DNA from: Janthinobacterium sp. CG3
GTDB taxonomy: Bacteria; Pseudomonadota; Gammaproteobacteria; Burkholderiales; Burkholderiaceae_D
NCBI RefSeq assembly: GCF_000344615.1
Contig: NZ_KB467824.1
Span: 604,445-668,444 of the forward strand
Direction of reading: 5' to 3'
DNA: 64,000 nt
Of the stretch, positions 51,291 through 59,454 are shown piece by piece. The position numbers were made by a program, and so were the translations under genes. The notes under the pieces were generated by a model that was not told where the DNA came from, searched no databases, and worked only from the letters and a program-made list of their open reading frames with translations. Within the stretch, counting starts at the first letter, position 1. Every line of letters starts with the position of its first letter.

Positions 51291-53257
51291 AGACTGACCC
51301 GCGCAGCGCCGCCACCACCACCGCCGCGCTGCTGGCGCACGTCGACGCCCTGACCGAGGACGGCCAGCTGCGGCGCCTGAGCGGCGCCTTCGCCCGCTTC
51401 ATCGGCTCGGTTGGCGCCGGTTCCGCGCAACTGACGCTGGCCTGCGTGCTGCTGTCCGAACTGGAAGGGCGCGGCCACAGCTGCCTGATGCTCGACGAAC
51501 TGGTCAACGACCCCGGTCTGCTGATGGGCTGGACCGATGAACAATGGCGCGCGCTGGTGGCCGCCTCCGGCGCGCTGCCGAAAAGCGTGGCGGCGTGGCG
51601 CGCGCTGCTGGCGCAGGCGGACCAGGTGTGGCAAATCGGCGACCTCGACTTCGACCAGCCGCTGGCGCTGGACGGCGACCGCCTGTATCTGCGGCGCTAC
51701 TGGCGCGACGAAAAACTGGTGGCCGACGCCATCGGCGCGCGCGCCCGCGACAGCGCGCGCACGCCGGACCTGCCCGCGGTGCGGCGCTGGCTCGACATCC
51801 TGTTCGACCAGCCGACCCCGGACGGCGGCCCGGACTGGCAAAAAATCGCCTGCGCGGTGGCGCTGCGCGGCAGCGTCGCCATCATCACCGGCGGCCCCGG
51901 CACCGGTAAAACCTACACCGTCGCCAGCCTGCTGACGCTGCTGTTCGCCGTCTCCGAGCACCCCGAGCGGCTGCGGATCGCCCTGGCGGCGCCGACCGGA
52001 AAAGCGGCGGCGCGGCTGAAACAATCGATCGACAAAGCCCTCGACAGCCTGGCCGCCAAAGTGGGCGGCGAGCTGCCGGAACTGAAGGAACTGGCGCAGC
52101 GCATGGGCGCGGCGCGCACCCTGCACAGCCTGCTGGGCGCGCGCCCCGACACGCGCGCCTTCCAGCACCACGCCGGCAACCCGCTCGACGTCGACGTGCT
52201 GATCGTCGACGAAGCCTCGATGGTCCACCTGGAGATGATGGCGTCGCTGCTGGACGCGTTGCCGCCGGGCGCCATCCTGGTCCTGCTGGGCGACAAAGAC
52301 CAACTGGCGTCGGTCGAGGCGGGCGCCGTGCTGGGCGACCTGTGCCACGACGCCCAGGCCGGCGGCTACACGGCCGCCACGCTGGCGTACGCGCAGGCGG
52401 CCACGGGGGAGCGCATCGGCGCCGCATTCCAGGGCGGCGCCGGCGCGCTGGCGCAGCAAACCGTGATGCTGCGCCACAGCCACCGCTTCAGCGGCCCGAT
52501 CGGCGCGCTGGCGCTGGCCGTCAACGCCGGCATGAGCAAGGAGGCGCTGGCCTGCCTGGGCGGCGACCGCGGCGGCAAAGTCGCCTGGATCGAACCGGCG
52601 CAGCAGAGCGACGTGCTGCAACTGGCGTTGGCCGGGCGCGCCGGCGCCGGCGGCGGCTATCAGCCCTATTTGACCATGGTGCGCGACGGCGCCGACGGCC
52701 GCGAACACGAAGCCTGGGTGCGTGACGTGTTGCACAGCTTCGAAGCCTTCCGCATCCTGTGCGCGGTGCGCGACGGCGAGTGGGGCGTGAGCGGGCTGAA
52801 CGCCGCCATCGAACAACGCCTCGAGCGGGCGGGCTTGATCAAACGCAGCGAGTGGTATGTCGGCCGGCCGGTCATGGTGACGCGCAACGACTACGGCACC
52901 GGCGTCTTCAACGGCGACATCGGCCTGACGCTGCGCGACCCGGCGCGGCCAACCTCGCTGCGCGTGTATTTTCTGGAAGGCGAAACGGTGCGCAGCGTAC
53001 TGGCGACGCGCCTGCGCCACGTCGACACCGCGTTCGCCATGACGGTGCACAAATCGCAGGGTTCGGAGTTCCGCCACACCGTGCTGGTGCTGCCGAAGGA
53101 GGGCGGGGCGATGCTGGCGCGCGAGCTGATCTACACCGGCATCACGCGGGCGCGCGATTACTTCACGCTGGTGTCGCCGACGCAGACGGTGCTGCTGGAC
53201 GCGATTATGCGGCGCACGCAGCGGGCCAGCGGGTTGCGGGGCTTGATTGGGGCGTAG
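51287..53257 (+). CDS. recD: Exodeoxyribonuclease V alpha subunit RecD
   Basis: The 656-residue 5'-3' SF1B helicase is the RecD subunit of RecBCD. The Walker A motif is GGPGTGKTYT with Lys208; the Walker B region is LIVDEASMVHLEM; LLGDKDQLASVEAG is motif III, and TVHKSQGSEF and YTGITRARDYF complete the helicase. The N-terminal 130 residues form the usual RecC-contacting region. Its ATG overlaps the recB stop by four bases. After its stop lies a TCATGCC/GGCATGA hairpin (53288-53308) without a U-tract, then the AT-rich restriction-modification island. Confidence 0.95.
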   Translation: MKTDPRSAATTTAALLAHVDALTEDGQLRRLSGAFARFIGSVGAGSAQLTLACVLLSELEGRGHSCLMLDELVNDPGLLMGWTDEQWRALVAASGALPKSVAAWRALLAQADQVWQIGDLDFDQPLALDGDRLYLRRYWRDEKLVADAIGARARDSARTPDLPAVRRWLDILFDQPTPDGGPDWQKIACAVALRGSVAIITGGPGTGKTYTVASLLTLLFAVSEHPERLRIALAAPTGKAAARLKQSIDKALDSLAAKVGGELPELKELAQRMGAARTLHSLLGARPDTRAFQHHAGNPLDVDVLIVDEASMVHLEMMASLLDALPPGAILVLLGDKDQLASVEAGAVLGDLCHDAQAGGYTAATLAYAQAATGERIGAAFQGGAGALAQQTVMLRHSHRFSGPIGALALAVNAGMSKEALACLGGDRGGKVAWIEPAQQSDVLQLALAGRAGAGGGYQPYLTMVRDGADGREHEAWVRDVLHSFEAFRILCAVRDGEWGVSGLNAAIEQRLERAGLIKRSEWYVGRPVMVTRNDYGTGVFNGDIGLTLRDPARPTSLRVYFLEGETVRSVLATRLRHVDTAFAMTVHKSQGSEFRHTVLVLPKEGGAMLARELIYTGITRARDYFTLVSPTQTVLLDAIMRRTQRASGLRGLIGA

Positions 53258-53424
53258 GCTGACGCCAGCTTTGACATGTCAAATAGGTCATGCCTCGCGA
53301 TGGCATGAATCCGCCGAATAGCGCATCGGCGTGCGCTATACTTCTACCCGCTTCATATGGTATGGCATGCGCACACACAGCGATGGCAAAATAAGTTAAC
53401 AATTTGGAAAGTTAGTAATAAATC

Positions 53425-54765
53425 ATGGCAATAGGACTTAACAAGGCCGAGCTCGTCGGAATCGACTCTGTTCGTGCGACACGCCCAGAACATTTTTCTC
53501 CTGCACTGCCGTCGTCGTCCGAAGGCTTTACTATCTCATATCGTGGAAAGTTGCCTGAGTCGGAAATTTTAATTCCTGTGAGTAGCAAATATCTGCAGAT
53601 TTCAAAATCTAATGACTTGGAGTGTAGCGTGCCGCATTCCAATGGATTTATTTGGGGCGACAATTGGTACGGCCTTCATTCGCTGATTGAATCTGCCGAA
53701 AAGGCCCAGCTCATCTATCTAGATCCACCTTATGCGACTGGAATGGATTTTGCCTCCCGAAAGCAAGAGCATGCGTATAATGATTCACTTGGCCAGTCTG
53801 CCTATATTGAGTTTATGCGTCGACGGTTAATTTTGATGCGTGAATTGTTGGAGCAAGATGGTTCTATTTACGTCCATATTGGGCATCAAATGGTTGCGGA
53901 ATTAAAACTAATACTTGACGAAATATTTGGTCCACAAAATTTTAAAAATATTATAGTGCGGCGAAAATGCAGTAGCAAAAACTCTACGCGACATCAATAC
54001 GCAAATTTAAATGATTATATTTTATTTTACACAAAATCAAAAAATTACATTTGGAATCAACCTAAAAAGAAGGCAACAGCTGACTGGATCGCTAAAGAAT
54101 ACACAAAAAACGACGAGCGAGGGCAGTATAAGCTAGTTCCATTACATGCTCCGGGCATACGTAATGGGGCGACAGGTGAGAACTGGCGAGGCGTGCCGCC
54201 ACCAAAAGGAAAGCATTGGCAATTTGCACCATCAACTCTTGATGAGCTCGATGCTGCTGGAAATATTCATTGGTCAAAAACAGGTAATCCAAGAAAAAAA
54301 ATATATCTTGAAGAGAATAAGGGCTTGGCGCTGACTGATTACTGGGACGATTATCGCGATGCACACCATCAAAGTATTCTTATTACTGGTTATCCAACTG
54401 AAAAGAATTTTGACATGATGAAGACTATCATTGGTGCCAGCAGTATTGAAGGAGGATTGGTGATCGATCCATTTTGCGGTTCTGGCTCAACCATACACGC
54501 TGCTGAGACACTTAAACGTCGGTGGATCGGTATTGACGAGTCATTCCTGTCAGCGAAGACAGTCATATCGCGGCTGCAAGACGGAAGGCAACCGATGGGG
54601 GATTTTGTAGATCGCATGAACGAAGTCAATTTATTCGGGAAACTTGAAACGCCACAGTCAGTTCGTCGTGAGACTAGTGCTTTAGAGTTTCAGGTCTACG
54701 TTGACACGCACATTGCGATATCTCTTGGTGCAGAAGTCAGCGAGCTACGACAACTCCTCCGGTAG
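53425..54765 (+). CDS. Adenine-specific DNA methyltransferase, beta-class (type II/III Mod-like)
   Basis: The 446-residue modification enzyme has catalytic motif IV DPPY at residues 100-103 (LIYLDPPYATGMDF) preceding the SAM-binding motif I DPFCGSGST near residue 350, so it belongs to the beta class, with the target-recognition region between them. The extended motif LILMRELLEQDGSIYVHI is typical of N6-adenine enzymes of the Mod type. GC content and codon use are far lower than in the adjacent recCBD operon, a sign of horizontal acquisition. It converges on a gene of similar composition, overlapping by 29 bp, probably the cognate endonuclease. No strong ribosome-binding site is visible. Confidence 0.88.
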   Translation: MAIGLNKAELVGIDSVRATRPEHFSPALPSSSEGFTISYRGKLPESEILIPVSSKYLQISKSNDLECSVPHSNGFIWGDNWYGLHSLIESAEKAQLIYLDPPYATGMDFASRKQEHAYNDSLGQSAYIEFMRRRLILMRELLEQDGSIYVHIGHQMVAELKLILDEIFGPQNFKNIIVRRKCSSKNSTRHQYANLNDYILFYTKSKNYIWNQPKKKATADWIAKEYTKNDERGQYKLVPLHAPGIRNGATGENWRGVPPPKGKHWQFAPSTLDELDAAGNIHWSKTGNPRKKIYLEENKGLALTDYWDDYRDAHHQSILITGYPTEKNFDMMKTIIGASSIEGGLVIDPFCGSGSTIHAAETLKRRWIGIDESFLSAKTVISRLQDGRQPMGDFVDRMNEVNLFGKLETPQSVRRETSALEFQVYVDTHIAISLGAEVSELRQLLR

Positions 54766-55645
54766 TATCCATAAGCCAGCCTGAGGTGACGCGCTCATCA
54801 GCAGTTTTGAGCGTCGTCACCCTAACATTATCATTCCAGCTGACGTCCAATAGACATGCTTCTGCCCAGGTGTCTCGGTGCGCCATACCAGGGCCGTCAG
54901 AGAGGAAGATAACTTTAAAATTATTGCCGCTAATCCGGCAAAATTCTCGGGCTTTGCTTACCTTATCTGAATTTCCCCCAGTTCTATCATCTGACTGGGC
55001 TCCACCCCGTGTTGAATCATAGCGCGCAAAGCCGATTGCACGAACGATGTTGTCCTGTTGGGAGCGGATTACAAAATCGCAAGGGAAATTTCCTATATAA
55101 TTGGAGTAAATAGTAGATAGTTCCACGTCGCGACCGGCGCCACGTGGTCCTTCGATGAAAAACTCATTATTAAAACGAGTCTCAAACCAATCGAAAAATT
55201 GCCCGGTAAGAAGGTAGCCGAGCTGGCCGCGTGTGTCATACTCGCCAATTAGCGCTGCCAGTGCTGCATCCTCGTGTGGTGACATGCTAGAAAATTGTTG
55301 TTTAAGTAATTCGATTGGTTTAAACGTATTGCCAATGCCTGCGACTAATCTCTCAGTTGGGACACTTATTTTTTTCGCCATTTCCGTGTCAAGGACAGGT
55401 GAAACGGCTCGCCGGAATATTTTTAAAAATGCCATTCGTTGATCGGCATTAAAAGTTTTTGTCCGAATCTTTGCGAGGAGATCCGCACTATTCATAGCTG
55501 CTGCCACCAAGCTCTTAAACGTTGCAATTTCAACTGAATATTTTGCGCTGGAAGCCATGAGAACTTCTGGAAAACGTACCGCATTGTCAATTGCGGTAAT
55601 AATTGTGCTGGGGTTGTCGTATGCAGAGAGAGGAGTAACGGGCAT
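54737..55645 (-). CDS. Putative restriction endonuclease paired with the methyltransferase
   Basis: The 302-residue soluble protein is not one I can name. It is assigned by context: it shares the AT-rich composition of the methyltransferase, converges on it and overlaps its 3' end by 29 bp. Residues about 188-195 read PCDFVIRS, a beta-strand with Asp190 like the first acidic residue of a PD-(D/E)xK nuclease, but the next strand reads AIGFARYDSTRGGAQSDDRT, without a clear ExK, so the catalytic site is uncertain. ATG 55645 is preferred; ATG 55684 would add 13 residues. An unrelated function remains possible. Confidence 0.6.
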   Translation of the reverse strand: MPVTPLSAYDNPSTIITAIDNAVRFPEVLMASSAKYSVEIATFKSLVAAAMNSADLLAKIRTKTFNADQRMAFLKIFRRAVSPVLDTEMAKKISVPTERLVAGIGNTFKPIELLKQQFSSMSPHEDAALAALIGEYDTRGQLGYLLTGQFFDWFETRFNNEFFIEGPRGAGRDVELSTIYSNYIGNFPCDFVIRSQQDNIVRAIGFARYDSTRGGAQSDDRTGGNSDKVSKAREFCRISGNNFKVIFLSDGPGMAHRDTWAEACLLDVSWNDNVRVTTLKTADERVTSGWLMDTTGGVVVAR

Positions 55646-55781
55646 TTTTTTCTCTAAATTATTTCCGAATGACCAGAATAGCATAAGAGAAATATTTTAT
55701 GCCACTATTTTTTCACTGGAGAGCTTTTGAACTGATCACCCGGGAGTAAATTAACGTTGAAGACTCGCCGCAGCCCACGTC

Positions 55782-55793
55782 GGGCGCACGACC
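55782..55793. repeat. Left 12-bp target-site duplication of the IS4-family element
   Basis: GGGCGCACGACC is repeated exactly at 57283-57294 on the other side of the insertion. A 12-bp duplication lies within the range usual for IS4-family elements. Confidence 0.9.
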
Positions 55794-57282
55794 AATCTAC
55801 CGAACTTAAGGATTTAGCGCGCCGTCAGCATGGTTTCAGGGTCATGTGTTTATGGAGTTTTGGTCTTGATTTTCGTGGCTTCGAGAGTCCTTCTTTATGC
55901 CTGTAGGTGTTCCGGGCCACGAGTTTGAGCAGCGTCAGCAGTAGTTTGGCCGCGCCGCGCCGCGCCGCCCCAACAGCAATGCCGGCAAGAGGGGCTTAAG
56001 CGCAGTGTGGACGTAAGCGCGGTTGATACGGGTGCTCGCTGGCAGGTTTGCGTCGGCGCGGGCGGTCAAGGTAGTCAATGCCTGGAGGTTGTCGCACAGC
56101 ACCTTGGCGGCGACATCCTGCATGACGGCCAGGTGCGACAGGCCGGAAACGTGTTCGAGGTTGAGGCGGTGTTTCAATCTTTTAAACGCCTCTTCAATTC
56201 TCCAGCGCTGATGGTATAGGTCGCCGAACCAGTGCGCCGGGAACGCGGCGCTGTCGAGCAGGTTGGTCATCAGGACGCGGATTTTTCCGTTCGGCGCGAC
56301 GTGGCGGACCAGGCGCACGGTTTGGCCCACGGCGGCGCATTCGTAGTCGGTCGCGTCGGCACGGTCGGGCGCGCGCAGGGTGACGATCTGGTCGGTCGCG
56401 CCGGAGCGCAGGAACTGGCGCACGCAGGCGAAGCCGGATTTTTCGGCGTGTTCGTTGCTGTCGGGCGACTTGGTGTGTTCGACGCGCATGCAGAAGGCGA
56501 TGCCGCGCTCGCCAAGCACGACGGGCAGCCAGCGGCAGGGGTAGCCGCGGTCGAGCAGCAGCAAATCGGTGGGGGAAAGGCGCCCGAGCTGCTCGTACAG
56601 CATTTGCCGCTCGTTCTCGTGGGTGCTGTGCAGCGCGGCGGCCAGCATCATTTCCGCGCCGGGCAGGAACAGGCCGAACGCGATCTGGTCGACGGCGGCG
56701 GCGCGCGGGACGTGGCTGGCGCGCAGGCCGAAGCGCAGCACGCTGGCGTCGACGGCGACCAGCCGCAGGCCGTGCCAGCGGGGGATGTAGCCGTCGCGCT
56801 CGGCCCGCTCAATGAGCCAGTCGTTGAGCGAGGTCAGGGCCGTGCCGGAGAGTTTGGCGCGCGCCTTCGAGAACGCTTGCGCGGTGACCTCGCGCAGCAG
56901 CTGGGCCTGTTGATGCAGGTGGCCGAAGAACTCGTCGAGCTCGGCCTGGGTGCTCTTGCGCATCCCGGTCAGCATCGCCGCTATCAAGCAATGCAACGGC
57001 AGCTTGCGGTTGCGGCAGAACGCCCTGGGATGGTCGGCATGGCGGGCATGGTCGCGAAACTGCGGCGATTGCAGATGCTGGGCGAACGCCGCAAATAGCG
57101 TGGACAAGATGGTCGATGACATGGCGGCTGGTGAAGGTCAAAAAGCCTTCATTGGTCGCCGCCCTGCTGCCGTGAAAACGCCCCCGTCAGCAGGGCGGCG
57201 ACCGCGCGCAGCCGCAGTCTTGTCAAGAACTATGTGAAATATTTTCGCCGAGTGGAGGCGATATCCTTAAGTTCGGTGGATT
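55794..57282. mobile_element. Complete IS4-family insertion sequence (1489 bp)
   Basis: The terminal inverted repeats are AATCTACCGAACTTAAGGAT at 55794-55813 and its complement ATCCTTAAGTTCGGTGGATT at 57263-57282, matching at 19 of 20 positions. Both ends are flanked by the identical 12-bp sequence GGGCGCACGACC. One transposase gene fills the interior. The intact repeats, exact target duplication and unbroken transposase indicate a recent insertion that may still be mobile. It sits between the restriction-modification island and the Hcp locus, in a stretch without genes. Confidence 0.92.
55935..57122 (-). CDS. IS4-family transposase
   Basis: The 395-residue DDE transposase has an N-terminal IS4-type domain (KLPLHCLIAAMLTGMRKSTQ), the first catalytic Asp in LVAVDASVLRFG, the second in LLLLDRGYPCRW, and the IS4 signature YHQRWRIEEAFKRLKHRLN (Y-2-R-3-E-6-K) with the catalytic glutamate. 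It is full length and uninterrupted. It lies wholly within the inverted repeats. It is expected to move the element by a cut-and-paste mechanism. Confidence 0.93.
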   Translation of the reverse strand: MSSTILSTLFAAFAQHLQSPQFRDHARHADHPRAFCRNRKLPLHCLIAAMLTGMRKSTQAELDEFFGHLHQQAQLLREVTAQAFSKARAKLSGTALTSLNDWLIERAERDGYIPRWHGLRLVAVDASVLRFGLRASHVPRAAAVDQIAFGLFLPGAEMMLAAALHSTHENERQMLYEQLGRLSPTDLLLLDRGYPCRWLPVVLGERGIAFCMRVEHTKSPDSNEHAEKSGFACVRQFLRSGATDQIVTLRAPDRADATDYECAAVGQTVRLVRHVAPNGKIRVLMTNLLDSAAFPAHWFGDLYHQRWRIEEAFKRLKHRLNLEHVSGLSHLAVMQDVAAKVLCDNLQALTTLTARADANLPASTRINRAYVHTALKPLLPALLLGRRGAARPNYC

Positions 57283-57294
57283 GGGCGCACGACC
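57283..57294. repeat. Right 12-bp target-site duplication of the IS4-family element
   Basis: GGGCGCACGACC is identical to 55782-55793. Removing the element and one copy would join TCGCCGCAGCCCACGTC to GGGCGCACGACCAGCGAG. Confidence 0.9.
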
Positions 57295-57302
57295 AGCGAG
57301 CC

Positions 57303-57546
57303 GGGGTCAGTGCCGAGTGTGTTACGAACGCTGGGGCAAGCCTGCGATGCCATATCAGCGATGGACGTCGGCCTCCCGAAATCGGCTTGCAGAAACAGGT
57401 TTCAAACCGCCCAGGACGGCTGTAGGTATTGGGGTCAGTTCCGATATTTGGACACGGACTCGGCTGCAACTTGTTGATCGCTGCTGCCAGTGTCGGGGTT
57501 AGTGCCGACATTCGGACATTTTTATAGCAGAATGTCCAAATGTCGG
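57303..57546. repeat. Three-copy GGGGTCAGTGCCGA motif ending in a 16-bp palindrome
   Basis: Related motifs occur at 57303 (GGGGTCAGTGCCGAG), 57431 (GGGGTCAGTTCCGATATT) and 57495 (GGGGTTAGTGCCGACATT). The third runs into a long inverted repeat: CCGACATTCGGACATT at 57505-57520 and AATGTCCAAATGTCGG at 57531-57546, 15 of 16 positions pairing around TTTATAGCAG. The GGGGTCAG core resembles the 27-bp repeats elsewhere in the window. The remaining sequence up to the Hcp stop codon (57547-57755) shows no gene that I can support. Confidence 0.55.
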
Positions 57547-57755
57547 CTCTGAGCGTGGCTTTCCTGGCCCCGGTCGTCGCTGGCCAGCCATTCCCGCTCT
57601 ACGCGAAGGATCGAGGTCATCATCGCGGGTGCGCGTACCGACCAGCGCCGCAGCCCGGTGTGCCGTAGATGTGGCAGCCGCGTCTTCCGGAGCCTGGGGA
57701 ACCATGGAAAAGTCGCGTGAATTCTTGGGTTGGACTTCGAGCATGGTTCCCTCCA

Positions 57756-58247
57756 TCACGCGATGCGGTTGGTCGAGAGGTCCCAGCCTCCTGCCGTGTT
57801 GCCGCCGGCGCCACCGCCAATCTTCTGCTGGGTGTATTTCCACAGCACCTTCGAAAATTTTAGCCCGATGGAGTCGTGCAGGACGCTACCTTCGTGCACG
57901 AGCTGTTCCATGCTGCCGATCAGGACATTTTCCAGCTCGACCTCGTAATATTTCACGGGTTTGCCATCGGCATCTGCGCGCATGAATTCGAGCTTCGCCT
58001 TTGGGATCGTCCGGCCTGCGGAGCAAGTTTGCATCAGGACCGGCGAGGACATGTCCGCGAGCTTGGTGATCGATAGACTACTGTGCTCGCAGCGTTCGGC
58101 TGTATGTCCGCCTGCGGTGGATGCGGTGGCGCTTTTGGGCTGTTTTACGCCCCAATGGGCCGAGGTGACTTCGATCCAGGACTGGTGCGCGGAATCGGCC
58201 GATTCGCCCTTGATGCCGTCGATTTGCAGATATACGTCGAGTGCCAT
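57756..58247 (-). CDS. hcp: Hcp-family type VI secretion tube protein / effector carrier
   Basis: The 163-residue protein matches Hcp1: it opens MALDVYLQIDGIKGESAD, has SWIEVTSAHWGVKQPKSA and the core YYEVELENVLIGSMEQL, and ends with a WKYTQQK strand followed by a Gly-rich tail. Hcp hexamers stack as the tube of the type VI secretion system and carry small effectors in their lumen. No other structural T6SS gene is nearby, so this is an orphan hcp of the kind usually linked to a cargo effector. GGAG lies seven bases before ATG 58247. It is divergent from the small membrane protein pair that follows. Confidence 0.9.
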   Translation of the reverse strand: MALDVYLQIDGIKGESADSAHQSWIEVTSAHWGVKQPKSATASTAGGHTAERCEHSSLSITKLADMSSPVLMQTCSAGRTIPKAKLEFMRADADGKPVKYYEVELENVLIGSMEQLVHEGSVLHDSIGLKFSKVLWKYTQQKIGGGAGGNTAGGWDLSTNRIA

Positions 58248-58683
58248 GATATCTCCGAGATTGGTTGGGGGAGTGCTAAGCGCATTGTTGCTCAGTCTTT
58301 TCAAGGAGGAACTCGGCCGTATCAAGCCAAGTGCAATAATTGAACGCCTCTTGTACTTGCTCAAACGCGGCGAAATGATGTCGGGCAGGGCATCAGATGC
58401 ACTTGGTCTGTGAGAACGCCGTGCAATCCAACGCGATATCTGAGGATAGTCACCTCTGCAATGAACTGATATTTGACGAGGAAGGATAGAATTTACTCGA
58501 TCGCTCCACCTGTTACTTGATTGGCTTCAACATCAACCGCCGGTCTGCCGAGATACACTACCTTATTATTGGCATGGTTATCTGCGCGCTGCCGCCGCTA
58601 AGCTAAGCTAAGCTAGGCTACTGCTTGTCTCGATTGGCGCGTCGCTGCGTTTTATCGATTGACTATTACAGGGGAGCCATGAA
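58248..58683. promoter_or_regulatory. Divergent intergenic region with pentanucleotide repeat
   Basis: These 436 bases lie between hcp (leftward) and the putative effector gene (rightward). The composition is close to even, lower in GC than the flanking core genes. GCTAA is repeated three times in tandem at 58597-58611 and followed by GCTAG, about 70 bases before the effector start. AGGGGAG near 58670 is the ribosome-binding site of that gene. Short repeats of this kind can vary in number and alter promoter spacing, but no promoter boxes are certain. Confidence 0.4.
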
Positions 58684-59109
58684 ATGTCTGATTTCTACAA
58701 GTACTTCAAGGAAAATATGGATGGCTTGGGCTTGCCGGCGCCTGAGACTCTTTTTGGCAACGCGCAGTTAGCACTCGGAAATTTGATTATATTTCTGAGC
58801 CAAATTGATAAGTTCGGAAAGACCGTTACTATTGGGGAACTAATAGGCGCGGGCACCAAACTGGAACAACTTGGTGTGATCGCGGCGCTCTCCGCTTCCT
58901 TCTATGCCGGTGCCGTCATTGGAAGCATTGCCATCGCAACAGGCCGTTCCTTGGCGGGAGGTACTTCAATTTCAGACGTGCTTCTGGTTGCCACCAAGTA
59001 CGGCGTTAGTCGTCCATGGTTACCTTTTACTCTCCGCCGGTGGCCGGGTATCTACAACAACGCGATAGCTGGACGAACGCTGTATCGCTATCAGGCTGCT
59101 ACAGCATGA
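58684..59109 (+). CDS. Small glycine-zipper membrane protein, putative Hcp-dependent pore-forming effector
   Basis: The 141-residue protein has a polar N-terminus, one long hydrophobic region (about 62-88) with the glycine-zipper motif GAVIG at residues 76-80 in ASFYAGAVIGSIAIATGRSL, and a C-terminal aromatic segment PWLPFTLRRWPGIYN. This resembles the small T6SS membrane-depolarising effectors of the Tse4 type, which are carried by Hcp; the similarity is recalled from architecture, not computed. It begins 436 bases from a divergent hcp and overlaps a small two-TM gene by 4 bp. It could instead be an ordinary membrane protein. Confidence 0.6.
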   Translation: MSDFYKYFKENMDGLGLPAPETLFGNAQLALGNLIIFLSQIDKFGKTVTIGELIGAGTKLEQLGVIAALSASFYAGAVIGSIAIATGRSLAGGTSISDVLLVATKYGVSRPWLPFTLRRWPGIYNNAIAGRTLYRYQAATA

Positions 59110-59282
59110 GGGATTCCGGTCTTCTGATGCTTGCCGCAGCACTGTGTTCGGTGATTGCTTGGGCCTTTTGGCATTTTCTTGGTAACGATGCGTTCGGCGT
59201 TTTTATGATAGTCGCGCTCGTTATTGTCGCCGCTGACAACGTTCGGCTGCGCCGCAAGCTGCGCGAGCAGCGCGACAAGTAG
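59106..59282 (+). CDS. Small two-TM protein, putative cognate immunity protein
   Basis: The 58-residue protein has two hydrophobic helices (about 5-25, GLLMLAAALCSVIAWAF, and 29-44, FGVFMIVALVIVAA) and a strongly basic tail RLRRKLREQRDK that should lie in the cytoplasm. Its ATG overlaps the stop of the putative effector gene (ATGA), so the two are translationally coupled, as expected for a toxin-immunity pair. Immunity proteins against pore-forming T6SS effectors are typically small inner-membrane proteins. No domain name can be given. Confidence 0.55.
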   Translation: MRDSGLLMLAAALCSVIAWAFWHFLGNDAFGVFMIVALVIVAADNVRLRRKLREQRDK

Positions 59283-59454
59283 CTTCTTAGCAATGACCTG
59301 TGTCGGTCATTGCCACTGACGCCGGCTTCGCTGACGCCGACTTCGTTTGAATCCCGTTGAGAACGCCAAAATATTAGTGTCGAAAAACGCTATGATCATT
59401 CCCCGGTGTCAGAATACCTGGAGTGTTCTTGGTTCAAGCCGGCATCATCTAGCC

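Noticed and set aside
53281-53310. The TCATGCC/GGCATGA hairpin after recD as a terminator
   Set aside because: The stem is real but no U-tract follows, so it is only mentioned in the recD entry.
55646-57755. A genomic island boundary with an integrase or tRNA attachment site
   Set aside because: Apart from the IS4-family element no integrase, tRNA or attachment-type direct repeat was found.
57499-57843. A 114-codon minus-strand frame overlapping the hcp 3' end
   Set aside because: It overlaps hcp in another frame, crosses the palindrome and reads as low-quality Arg/Pro-rich sequence with no start signal.
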